This document shows, one piece after another, positions 26,813 to 38,400 of a DNA stretch of 64,000 bases. Under the pieces are notes generated by a model. That model was not told the DNA's origin. It made no database searches and was given only the letters and a program-made list of their open reading frames with translations. This stretch comes from Pipra filicauda (lineage: Eukaryota; Chordata; Aves; Passeriformes; Pipridae). The number at the start of each line of letters is the position of its first letter. Position 1 is the first letter of the stretch. The DNA is taken from the NCBI RefSeq assembly GCF_003945595.2, contig NW_024105087.1, positions 2,857,001 through 2,921,000 on the forward strand, read 5' to 3'. Made by a program: the position numbers and the translations under genes.

Positions 26813-28338
26813 TACGATGAATATGCTAATGCACAGGCAATAAGGTTAAATGTCAGGGCCTCCTAATAACTAACTCCATCTCCAGTGATGCCTCGATGTG
26901 CAATCCTATCTAATCACTTGGCCTCTCACTTCACCCATCTGTAAACAGAACCAGCAGCCCAACCTACTTCACAGCATGTTGAAAGGTTACCATCTAAAAT
27001 GCTTCACGCACTTTGGATTTTTTTTTAAAGTGCTATATAGGTTAAGAGGTTTGTTTGTTTATTTTTAAGACTAATCTCCTATTAATGTGTTTTAAAGTGA
27101 ACATACTTTACCTGACAAAAAAAAGCAATGCTGCAAATAGAACACCGGACGTCATTACCAGGACTTTAAAACGGGTTGTGACTTGGCTGATCATAAGTAA
27201 GCAAATTCACCTTTCGTTTTCCTGATGACACTTCTTGCACACAGATCCTTCTACTGGGTTTTTCTAGTGGCAACCCTAAATAAGGAACTTCTTGCTATCA
27301 AGAGTCCCTAGCACACCAAGCTGTTCACTGCAGGAGCATAGGGCAAAGCAGGAATTCAGGCCGAAAGCAAATGCTTTAATTATTTCATATCACTAACAGT
27401 ATGCAGAGGGATTAGTCATTGCCAGACAGACGTGCTTCATTTTACTTAGACACAGAACAACAACTCTCAATTCTCTCCATTCACATTCATTATCCACTTA
27501 AAACAGTAACTATGTATCTTCCTGAAATGAAAACAAACATTAAACCAGCTCACAGACAAACATCATTATAACTTAAGAAAACAAACAAAAATTAATTGAA
27601 CTGTTTACTGACACCAAGGAATTCTCAGCTCCCAATACTGTACATACCAATGAAACATTCCCATGGGCTTTGATCCAAAAAGTATGAGAAGTCCACACAG
27701 CATCAAAAGGCAATTTGAGAAAAGTGACTGCCAGAAATCAAACCTAACACATTTAAGCAAACAAAAAAAACACATGGGAAAAGGAAAACAAATGCACAAG
27801 TTCACTCAATAATGCTCAATAAATGAATGCTGCCACAGCATTATTACATAACGTTGTACAAAACAGTATAGTTTTTTTTTCCTCTGGAAAAAATTACAGA
27901 ATCCTTTCATCTGAAAAGGCTGAGGAAAACTGCACTAGAGAGCATCATAAGCATAAGCAAAGCAACTGGGAATAAGCAAGTGACTTAAAAAAAAAACAAA
28001 AAACAAGCAAGAGAGAAATCCCAGCACCCCCCTCCTTAGAAGAGAACTGACATGCTGTCTTTCTCTGACATTACTAATTACTGACATCAATGTATTCCAT
28101 CTGCTATTTTATAGAGGTACAAAAGCCCTGTCTTTTTCTCCTCTAATTGTTCTCCTGTGACTAAAAATTCAACTGACATTGGCAACGCTTAAGGTTTCAT
28201 AAGGGAGGGATGCAACCAGGAGAGATGGCAGTTTACTCTGGGGAAAGAAAAAGAAAAATAAAACCTGGGAAGAACATTTCTACTGGTTTTGTCATTAACT
28301 TGCCAGCAGAGAATCCTCTGCTCTGTAACATCCATGGC

Positions 28339-28371
28339 CTGTGGCAATGCTGTGGCAACGCTGTGGTAACC
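28339..28371. repeat. Three imperfect tandem copies of an 11-bp unit
   Basis: CTGTGGCAATG, CTGTGGCAACG and CTGTGGTAACC follow one another without spacing, giving a miniature minisatellite. Confidence 0.8.
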
Positions 28372-28847
28372 ACCAGACAGTATTTATTCTGCTCTTGCTT
28401 TTTCAGTAAATTATTCCTACTCAATAAACTCTTACTAGGTAGGAAAAAAACAATGGTAGATGCATGGAAACACAGGAAAAATTATTTTAAAAATCCAAAC
28501 CATAATTTTCCAAAGCCTAGCAAGGAATTAGAAGTTCCTCCTTCAGAGAGGACTTGATTCAGCCTTTGTTCTGCCCTACAAGTTCTGTTCCAAACACTCT
28601 TAGGAACCCTGAGCATGTTTCCATGCTAGCAAGTGCTAAAACCCATGCCTATTGGACCTTTCCTGCTCATCCTTAATACTCAAACTAGAACATTCACATA
28701 AATCTGCTTTATAAACTTTAATCAGAATAGGCAGCTAAAGACATCAAATGAGGTGAAACAGGCAGCAGTTTCTGGTGGCTACAGCAAGACTCATCTGAAA
28801 AGTCATGCTGCTAAGACCTCTCAGAAGGGAGACAGAGAGAAAAGATA

Positions 28848-28893
28848 GAATCACAAACCACTGAGCTAATGAATCACAAACCACTGAGCTAAT
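28848..28893. repeat. Exact 23-bp tandem duplication
   Basis: The 23-base unit starting GAATCACAAACC and ending GAGCTAAT appears at 28848-28870 and again, without mismatch, at 28871-28893. The identity suggests a recent duplication or an assembly artefact. Confidence 0.88.
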
Positions 28894-30068
28894 GTCAACT
28901 ATTTTCCAATCAAAAATCCATCCTGGCATCCCCCGGTGTCTCTACTTGTCACTTTGGGAATGTCATCCCAACACACCCATCCAGGCAGTCAGAACAAAAT
29001 TCGGCAGCTGCTCATCTCTCTCTCGACTACTACACTAATAATAGTGTATAGGAAGCAATGTTCCAATAAGGCCATTCAATAATATCCTCATGAAATGTGA
29101 GATCACCTCCTCACCACTATTAAACTACAGAAATTTTCTATATTTAAAAGAGAAACTGAAAGAAAGGGCTTCAGAGGAAAAAAAAATCTATGAAGAAGAA
29201 CATCCTTACTCAAAAGATAATGCTCTTTACACTTAAAGACACAAATTTCCTTGACAGGAATTTACTATCAAATCTGAGACATCAAAAGCATACAGTCCTT
29301 TTTGTCTGCTCACAAGTCTTCAAGATCTTAAAAGTAAGCAAACCATAGCTATCACTACAGGAACAGAAAGCATACACAGCAAAGTTTATTTATAAAGGGA
29401 CTGAAATTGAAATAAATATTGATAGAATTATTTGGGGTTTATTTGACACTTTTGCAGCATCAGAAGCTTTTGTTCCAGGAGAGGCTTTGATTACTTGTTT
29501 CTGTTACATGTTGCTTACAAACCCAGTTAAGTTCCATTTAGAGAAATTTTTTCTTGTACCAGAGAGAAGTGTCAGGGAGACACTATCAGATTAATTGCTA
29601 TGTGGTCCAGTTGCTTCCTCCATCCAAAAAAATGCTGCTACTTTTCTTGACTGACATCTTAATTCCTAACTGTATTTTTAAATGCATTAATGGCAATAAT
29701 GCCAAACTAATTTTCAAGAAGGTATCAAAGCCACCTTTCTTGCAAACACTTTCATGTAAAGAACTACAAACAAAAGGTACAATGAGGGAAAATAAAAACT
29801 TTTCAGTGAAGCAAGCTTTGCAATAACTTCACAAATCTGAAGGGGCTTTCACCATGTCCAGGAAGTGTTATTGCAAGGTTGTCATACCTGTTTTTCTTCA
29901 CATAAGGATACTTTCTATAAAAAAGTGAATTATGATATGCTACAAACCTTAGAAAAGCCAAACTGCTGACTTAAATTTCCACTTGAATAATCTGAATGTC
30001 AAAAGCAGAACAGCTGCTTTCTGAGCTCATACTGCCACACCCTCCATACTGAGATGTCCAACACGAGT

Positions 30069-30095
30069 GTAGGAGAATATGGCACATTCTCCTAC
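30069..30095. repeat. Perfect 10-bp stem hairpin
   Basis: GTAGGAGAAT (30069-30078) and ATTCTCCTAC (30086-30095) are exact reverse complements around a 7-base loop, ATGGCAC. No tract of T follows and the stem is too short for a microRNA precursor. Confidence 0.75.
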
Positions 30096-31371
30096 TGGAT
30101 TCTATATTATGTTAATTTACTTGAAGAGGATACAAGAGGTTTATAACTATTGCTCAATTCAAATAATGACTACAGAAAAAGAGCAGTGGGTGCAGTCTTC
30201 CCTAATGAAGAAGGGAAATGATACAAAACACTTCTCTGTGATATTCCAATATTCATGAAATGCTGAAATCTGAGATATAAAAAAGGTGAAGGGCTTGCCC
30301 AAAGCTGCTCAGAAAATCACTTCTCTAGAAGCTTGCCTCTTTAGTTTGCACCATAAAACTATTCATGTCTGTGAAACAACATCGAAGCTTGCAGACATGA
30401 ACCATGTCCACTATAGCAAGATTCTCAGGACTGACCTGAGGAGGAAGCTATAGCAGCAATTAAAAAAAAAAAAGGCCCCATATACAATACAAACTATGTT
30501 GTATCAAAATATAAAGTATTTTTGTAAATAAAAAAGAGGAATTTATATCTAAGACACATTCGAATTACAGATATACGAAAGTTGTTAATAGAGGCAGGAA
30601 GGGAAATTTAAAACTTCCAGATAAGTGAAAAGAAACATTTCCGTTGAGTCTCAAAGCTACATTTTCCAATAATATTTGCATGTAGGATATCACATACTAC
30701 ATGTATTGTGTAATAGTTGCATACACATGACAAAATGCATTTTCTGTTAGGTCAATCAGACACAACCTCTCGTGGATCTTCCAATCTGCTTGGCATCAGA
30801 TCTCAGCCCTCCAGGAGGGCATTTCTAGTCATCAGTATCTTCAGATACTCACTGTTTGAGCACTATCTAGAGAAAATGGTCATCAGTCCCCAGGTGCTTG
30901 GGCTCTGCAACAGACTGATGAGTCAGAACACACTTCAGTTCTTCTTAAGCCACAGTATCTTGTCTCACTGGCTTCTAATGTCCTTCAGTTTTGCTACAGG
31001 CCTTCAGTAAAGTTCATCTAAATAGAGAACCAAGTTCCTACACACAACATTCAAGGACGTAACACAAATATTTGTCTAGTTCATTATACAAAATGAACTA
31101 CACAAAAACTTTAGCTGCATGTCTGGAGCTTAGCACCATTCCTCCATAAAACATTGCAAAAAACTCCAGTGAGAGAAGAGAAGCAGGTGCCAACATTAAA
31201 TTTCCCTACCCCTCAGGATGGCAGCCTTTCCCCTCAGGTGCAACCCTACAGAACCCCACAGGACAAGCAGTAATGGAAGACACACAGATGTGTCTTGTGA
31301 AACAAAAAAAAATGGTCATGGGACAGAGAAGTTTTCCTAGATTCTTTTTTGCATAAGATTCTTTTACTTTT

Positions 31372-31943
31372 TGTGTTGGTTTTGGCTGAGATAGTTAATT
31401 TTCTTCACAGTGGCTGGTATGGGGCTGAGTTTTGAATTTGTGCTGAACACAGTGATGATAATAGAGCTGTTTTTCTTATTACTGAGCGGGGCTTACACAG
31501 AGCCAAGGCTTTTTCTTCTTTTTGTACTGCCATGCCAGCAAGGAAGCTGGAGGTGCATGGAAAGCTGGGATGAGACACAGCCAGGACAGGTGACCCAAGC
31601 TGACCAAAGGGATATTCCAGACCATATGAAGTCATGCTCAGTATATAAAGGGGGGGAGGTTTGGAGTGATGACATTTGTCTTCCCAAGTAACTGCCACGC
31701 ATGATGGGGCCCTGCTCTCCTGGAGATGGCTGAGCACCTGCATGGCCATGGGAAGTAGTGAATGAATTCCCTGTGTTGCTTTGCTTTTGTGTACAGCTTT
31801 TAGCTTCCCTATTAAACTGTCAATAGCCTAACCACAAGTTTTCTACCTTTCACCCTTCTGATTCTCCTCCCGATCCCACTGGTGGGGGAGTGAGTGAGGA
31901 GCTGCATGGGGCTTGGTTACTGGCTGGGGTATAAACGATAACA
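31372..31943 (+). mobile_element. Solo LTR of an avian endogenous retrovirus
   Basis: A segment of about 570 bp starts TGTG and ends ATAACA, thus the TG...CA form of retroviral LTRs. Inside are a TATA box (TATATAAAG near 31642), a poly(A) signal ATTAAA at 31811-31816, and a GGGGGAGTGAGTGAGG...GCTTGGTTACTGGCTGG end section that I associate with songbird ERV LTRs. Flanking 5-mers CTTTT (31367-31371) and CTTCT (31944-31948) could be a target-site duplication with one mismatch. No internal gag, pol or env sequence is beside it, so it is a solo LTR left by recombination. It lies antisense to ARHGAP10. The family name is not assigned. Confidence 0.8.
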
Positions 31944-31950
31944 CTTCTAA

Positions 31951-32054
31951 AAATAAAAAGAATAAAATAAAACAAAAATAATAATAAAAGTCAAACAAAC
32001 AAACAAAACCTCACAAAAAAACAAACAAAAAAAAACAAACAAACAAAAAACCAC
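31951..32054. repeat. A-rich low-complexity tract (AAAC/AAAT repeats)
   Basis: Nearly pure A with interspersed C, T and G, including runs of AAAC units, directly follows the LTR 3' end. It could be an old poly(A)-derived simple repeat. Confidence 0.85.
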
Positions 32055-35000
32055 AAAGGATGCAATACTTCCAGGTTCTTTTATTTCCAGGTACTTTTAT
32101 TTCTTTTAGCAAAGATGTTTAATCTGTTGGAAAAAGGGAGCAGCTAGGCAAGAGGCACAACAGAAATTTGAAACTGTGCATTTTGAAATGACTGAAAACA
32201 AAGAAAAATGAAGCACAATACAAGTACAGTAATATTACCACAGAGCGAGTGTTTAAGAGTAGACTAGACAAAGTCAGCTTTGTTCCTGAAAAGCTTCCAG
32301 GTCGAGAAGCTGAACAGACAAAAGCTTTGGAAGAACAGTCATCTGGCTCATGACTGAGTTTGTCAGTTGGTCCAGGCCTCTTCAACAGCAATGGCCCACA
32401 ACCTGATATCTTAACAGGAAAAAAGTATGGACAAGTTATACTGCTTTGTTCTCAGAGTGCTGACATATTCCAAAGGCTGAAACTATGCAGCATTCCCAGT
32501 CTGCTAATCCACATAAACTACAAGCTCAGCCCCGTGACAGATTTCTAAGAACTGCGACCCACTGTCAAAATGATATTTCCAGAAGCTTTTCTCAGGTCCT
32601 CAGTGACCTGGCAGCCTGTTCCCTCCACCTGTTTGCAAGATAGTAGGATTTCTTTTGAAGAAGCATAACTATATTAACTTAAAACTGCTACAAAATTTCT
32701 TTTTTTTCTTGTTCCATCATACCCACATTCAAATATTATTAATATTTTTCAAAGCATGCAACTCTTTCTACTGACTGACAAAATAACAGAAGAAGACAAA
32801 CAAAAACAAGGTGCTTGGAAAGAGAGCACAGCTTTTGAGATTAGATACATACAGTCCAACTTTTCTTAAGGCTGAAATGCTTGAAGTGCAACAAGCTTCA
32901 GACTCTTCACCATTGATTCATTCATCATTTCTAAGCCTCCACACATCAGCCTAATGGAGGAAATGGAGAAATTTCCAAGCTAAAAAATGCTCATTAGCAA
33001 CAAAGTGGCTGAGAACCTACTCCTGTACACCACACACACTACAATGTCCTTCAAGGCCCAGGCCTGGTACACAGCCCTGCTCAGTTTCATCCTGGATACT
33101 CAATTTTCCCTGCCAAATTAAACAAAGCATTGTTTTTCTTCTTCAAGGACATGCAGTCCCAACCAGCCAGGTGCATATACAAAAGCTGAGGAGAACTGAG
33201 AGAAGCTGTAAAAACCAGATCTGAGAGACGAAGCCTCTCTCTGACCTATTTATTGAGCAGATAACCCCCACCTACCCAGTCCTCTCAATTAAAGCGGTAA
33301 CAACAGGACATTTATTCAAAGGTGTGGGCTATTAAACCACAATCTGTTTAATAACACTGTGATTTTCCATCTCTGTAGATCATTTTTCCCCCCACACTGC
33401 TCCTTTCCCACAGAGGACAAGCCTAACACGAATGATTTACAGGAACTTCTGATCTGGCCTTGGCCTGTGATGGCCACATTGCTTCTGAGGGCTTGGATGT
33501 TTTCTCTCTATTTTTATCCTGAAAGATGAGCAAACACACAGGATGGAAAAGAACAACAAAGGAAGGAAACAAAAACAGAGCAGAAGGAGTAACAGGCATT
33601 CACAAAGAACAGGGTATCTGCAAGAAGCTCCATCCATAGTTACGAGCCGGTATGGAAAAGCAATAACACGACATTGAGGCTGTCAAAAAATCCCAAAAAT
33701 GTCTGTTTAGAAAAAGAATTTGAGGATAGTGTAAACTCAGCCACAGACTTCCCTTTCCAGTGTCTTATTTCCCAGTGAGATAGCTAAACATGTACTTTGG
33801 ACAGAAGGCACACATCTATCCCAGATGTATAACATGGGGCATTATAAATTACTGCCCTCTCTTCTATCAAAGTCACACCCAAAGGGCAACAACAACCTCC
33901 AAAGGAACTGCTGGGATGGAGCACATGAGCTTGCCTCACTCAACTCATTGCAAAATTGATGGCTTAGTTTAAACTTGGCAAAGAAGATGAGTTTGACTTA
34001 GCAACAAGGCAGATTTTGGGTGCTGATTAAGACTGACAACTACAGTGGGTGGCAGCAACCACCAGCAGAGAGATGTTAAATTCCCTGAACAGTAGTTTCT
34101 TAAAACTATTCTGCCAATGTGTGCCCAAGTTTATTTGAACATATATTTTACATTCACTAGATATTCCAGAAAGCATTCAACTTTGTTCAAAGTGCCTTTG
34201 ATAGCCAACTCAAAATCTTGAAGACATTTAAAAGATAAGCAAAACACTGGGAATGTTGTAACATCTTAAGAACCATTGTCAAAGAACAACAGTAAGTCTG
34301 GTCTCGAAACTTAAAAAAGTGACATTAAACCCAAAAGGAAACCCTAGCAGACATAAGCAACTCATAAAAATTATCTAAAGAAGCCACAACCCACACTATC
34401 AAAACATTAAGCATATTGCCAAGATTGACACACTGTGGACTGTCTCCCTCCAACAGCCAAGCCTCTGCTTTTTAGGTTAACATGTTAAGTGCTGCAGCAG
34501 GGACTGAAGCTGGCATTGTAAAACAAAAGCACTGAAGTCAACATAAACTATAGACATTAATTACGTAATGTTAAAAGACAGCTGGGGAGGAGGAGAGGAG
34601 CACTGGGATGCAGTTCTTCAGTGCCATTCCAAGCATGTTTCCACATGCTCCTTTCTAAAACAAGGGCAGAACACCCAGCCTGTTTGCTACTCCCCTTGCT
34701 GTACACTAGGGGAAAAATAAATAAAAGAAATAAAAGTATCAACATAGCACTGTCCCCTCTGCCACCCTGGAAAAAGAATCTGTGTCAATCGGAAGGAGAC
34801 GTTCTGCCTCAATAAAACACTATGAAGTTATTTTAGACTTGACTTGAGAACTGTTATCAGTGTCATAAGCTCTGCTTGTTAAAATTTGAAACATTTTTGC
34901 AATACACAGCTGGCAAGCACAAGATAATTTTAGGTACAGTACACACCTGCAGCCTTAGCAGTGGGCCTATTTTTCTTCACTTAATTGCAAGCAGGTGTTT

Positions 35001-35099
35001 ACATTTTACAGACTGTAAGGCAAATCCACCCTTTATTCCAACTCTTTAAGACAGACTGAGATTCCATGTAATTCTAAAATTACATTTCTATAACATTTG

Positions 35100-35168
35100 T
35101 TTTTTTTTTTTTTAAAAAAAACAACCAAAAACAACAAAACCCAACAACAACCAAAAAACCAACAAAAA
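35100..35168. repeat. T-run / A-run / CAA-rich tract
   Basis: About 14 T are followed by about 8 A and then a stretch built from ACA, CAA and CCA units. The T/A junction can fold back on itself. Low-complexity; origin unknown. Confidence 0.8.
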
Positions 35169-35398
35169 CTTTTCAACATGATCAACCAGGCAATTTCTCT
35201 AAAAATTACAGATTTATTTCTGTTGGTTTTGCCCTGAAGACTGACAATTACACTGATCACTGACATTCTCTTTAATGACTGCTTACACATTTTATCTAGA
35301 GCTGAAAAATGATGTGTTTTCCCCAAAAGATTAAAAGACGTTCATTTAACAACAGCCTGTCACATCCCCCAGCACCAAGAACATCCATATAAATTCAT

Positions 35399-35441
35399 GA
35401 AATTTCATATTATTTCATATTATTGTGAAATTTCATATTAT
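35399..35441. repeat. Short direct repeats of ATTTCATATTAT
   Basis: GAAATTTCATATTAT is found at 35399-35413 and 35427-35441 with a partial copy (ATTTCATATTAT) between. Local slippage-type duplication. Confidence 0.8.
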
Positions 35442-38400
35442 CTGACATCACATTTTCTAGCTCACTTTTAATATGGAAAAAAAAAAGAACAGTGGAACAT
35501 CTACAGGACAAAGATGGTAATAGAGTCAGTAAGTAAATCAAGCTGAAGAGACGAGATTCAAGATGACAAACTGGCATCCTCCACAGAATGAGTCTGACAC
35601 TTTTTATAGCTGCTGACACAGTAACGAATGCTTTACTTGGGGTGGAGCTAAACACAATGTTCTTCAGAGTACTTTCTCAAAAGAAAGCACTTGCCTGATC
35701 CTTAAAACAAGCAACTTTATCGACAAGCAGAGGGGAAAAAAGAAAAGTACTGCCATAGTTAATTAGGCCCCAGCTGTGGCAATTATCTTGAAGGGAAGGC
35801 AAAAGCAACATTCTATTATAAGCAGCTCTTTCTTAAGGGAAAGCTTTATCAGATGGGCCCCAAAGTACCTGTTTGCCTTAGTTTTCTAATGTTTCCATTA
35901 TTGAATTCCAATCGAAAGTGTTTTGTTTTTTTTTTAAAGGTACATCCTATTCAGTAGTCTTTGCAATACAGGATCTAGTGCTGTCCTGGTAGAAATTTGT
36001 ATCTAGTTTGGCCCTAGCAAAGTATATTTCAGATTTAAATCCCAGAGTGTTCACTAATGGCATTGATTTGCTTATGGTTATGACACCTAAAGCATGCCTT
36101 ACAATAGAAATAAAGCTTGGGTTTGAGGTACTAATTGAAAAATAAAATAGCTTTCTAAAACACTAAATGTGAAGATCTATTACTTCAGAGCTGTCACTGA
36201 ATTCAAGGTGGATTAATCAGTGTCCTAAATAACCACAGTTGATTTAAGAAACTTTCCACTCAAGTTCAACTAAGGCCCTCTCACAATAATCCCCACTCCC
36301 CTGGAATGACATTAGTTTTTACTCAGTCTTTGGATTCTTCCTAAATCTTTAGTGAATGCCCATTTCTTCTCTAGAAGTTATTAATAAGTTATTAAAGCTA
36401 TATTAATAGTTTTACCTTACTTCTTTGACATGTACTAGAGTGTCAGTAGGACAACATTTTTGTTGCAGAAAATTCCTGAGACTGAGACCTGGCACACACT
36501 GTACGTGGTTTTGTAACTGCAGATTATACTAAGGAAAGCTTTAAAAAATGGACAATTAGTCCTTAAGAAAAAAAAAAAGCACCATGGTTCAAGTGATCTG
36601 AGAGGCTTTCATGTGGTGTTATTATGTGGATTACCACAGCCTTTACATTTACATAATAATGTACGTACCAGGTCAGACCAAAACCCTACTGTAGACCAGT
36701 GTCTGAAAGGTCAACCACCACCACACACTAAGAGAACTGGCCAAGAAAAGAGATTATGGGTTTGGACAACGCAGACATCAGAGTGGTTCTTGAGATTGGA
36801 TTAGGTTCTTAGTCAACTTTGTCAAAAGAAAGATTCAGTATATTCTCCTAGGTTGGAGATGGGACTGGGAGTGGCTTTATTCCTCTTGCTGACAAGATTT
36901 CCCATCTCCTTTACTTCTTGCTGGCAAACTTGTAAATGACCAATGACTAAAAACACTTCAGAGGAAAGGAATGAGAACTATCAACTTTTTTTTCTCTTGA
37001 ATGCAGATATACTCTCTGAAGTAAACCAGCATTCTCTAGTAACAATTAGCAATAACTCTTTATTTTCCAACCAGCTCTTTCGGTAGATTAAATAAATATA
37101 GTTCTAGTTTTGTATTCTGTCTGGAAGAATGCAAGAAGCAACTCTTCTCTGAAAAACATAAAACAAAAATAGCAATAAAAAATAGTCATCAGAAGTCTGA
37201 GCACATCGAGCTGTCTGCAGAGATCAGAACTGGGTAGCCAGGATGTCCACTGCATCAAATACAATGCCTAAGACACCACAGAACCAAGTTTACAACCCAA
37301 AACCTCAGGGTACAGGAGGAACTACCCTGCGCTCAGCTGAAACAGAGACAGCAGTGGAATGAGAGACAGACCTGCTCCAGTGACAACCACACAATGGGGC
37401 CGCTGGGTAGCAAGTTTTGCAGGATGCAAGTGGAGGGAGGTGGCTGCTCTGCATTCTAGCAGGAGTGAAAAGAGTATTTGAACACTGTGGTGTCACACAG
37501 CAGTAGTTGATCCTGACTTGATGAAAGGCCAAGAGGCCCATGTGAGGTATCCTTCCCCATCAAACTTCGTCTAGGCTTCCCTCAGATGGGCACTGCGGAC
37601 AGGACACCTCTTGAAAGCCTCCTGAGGAACTCAACTTTCCTGTTGTCTTGGCTTTTCCATCCATCTTCCGTCTTCACCAGCCCATTACAAAATCACTACA
37701 GTTGACCCAAACAGAATTCTGCTCTGATTTGAGCCTAAATCCAAGAATGGGGAGGCTGTGCTTTCAGGCATGTGGAATAGCTGTGAGCACGCACTCACGA
37801 GTACCCTTTGCAAACCCCCTGTGAGATGCCCAGGGCCAAAACCTATTCTCCTGCTGACTCTTCCTACTCCGCCCTGATGTCTCATAAGAAGCGGCAGCTC
37901 CTACTACGGGTTTAGGGAAAAGTCTCACCTTCAAAAAAAATATCTTCAAAAAACCCAAATAAATCTCACTCTCGGCAAGAGACCCAGAGTTGGACTAATA
38001 TAGAAGCAAATACATAGTGTTTGTACATAATATCTAGTGTATCCTCTAGCTTCAAACAATTTGCATCTCAGATTTTTAAGAGCTTAGAACTAAGAGCTCA
38101 AGTTCCTTTCATGATTCAAAATAAGAAATCTCTGATCAGGCATCTTTAAATTCGGTTTCTCTCAACAGAAGGCCAACTAGCTCCATTCAGAAGTTATTTA
38201 CAAACCATTTTGATCCTAACTTGTTTAACTGAACTGGAATCCCCTGAGAAATACTACATTTCTATTTTAAAAAGCATACCTGTATACCACTTGTATTTAA
38301 TGATTACTAAGAGTGGCAAAAAAAATCTCTTTCTGTACTCCTTATAAACGTATTTAACTGTTGCAAAATAGAGAAAGAGTCACCTATTGTTTATTCATTT

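Larger units (their letters stand above)
26813..31371 (-). other. ARHGAP10 intron 1, 26.8-31.4 kb block
   Basis: AT-rich non-coding DNA. It holds three small sequence curiosities listed separately (11-bp triple repeat at 28339, 23-bp tandem duplication at 28848, hairpin at 30069). The 115-codon open frame at 28210-28557 (plus) has no recognisable domain and probably is chance. Confidence 0.55.

Noticed and set aside
28210..28557. 115-codon open frame on the plus strand
   Set aside because: It is the longest non-repeat frame in the AT-rich intron, but shows no domain, splice context or codon pattern; lengths like this are expected by chance in 40 kb.
31410..31749. Overlapping open frames inside the solo LTR
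   Set aside because: LTRs are non-coding; both strands happen to be open.
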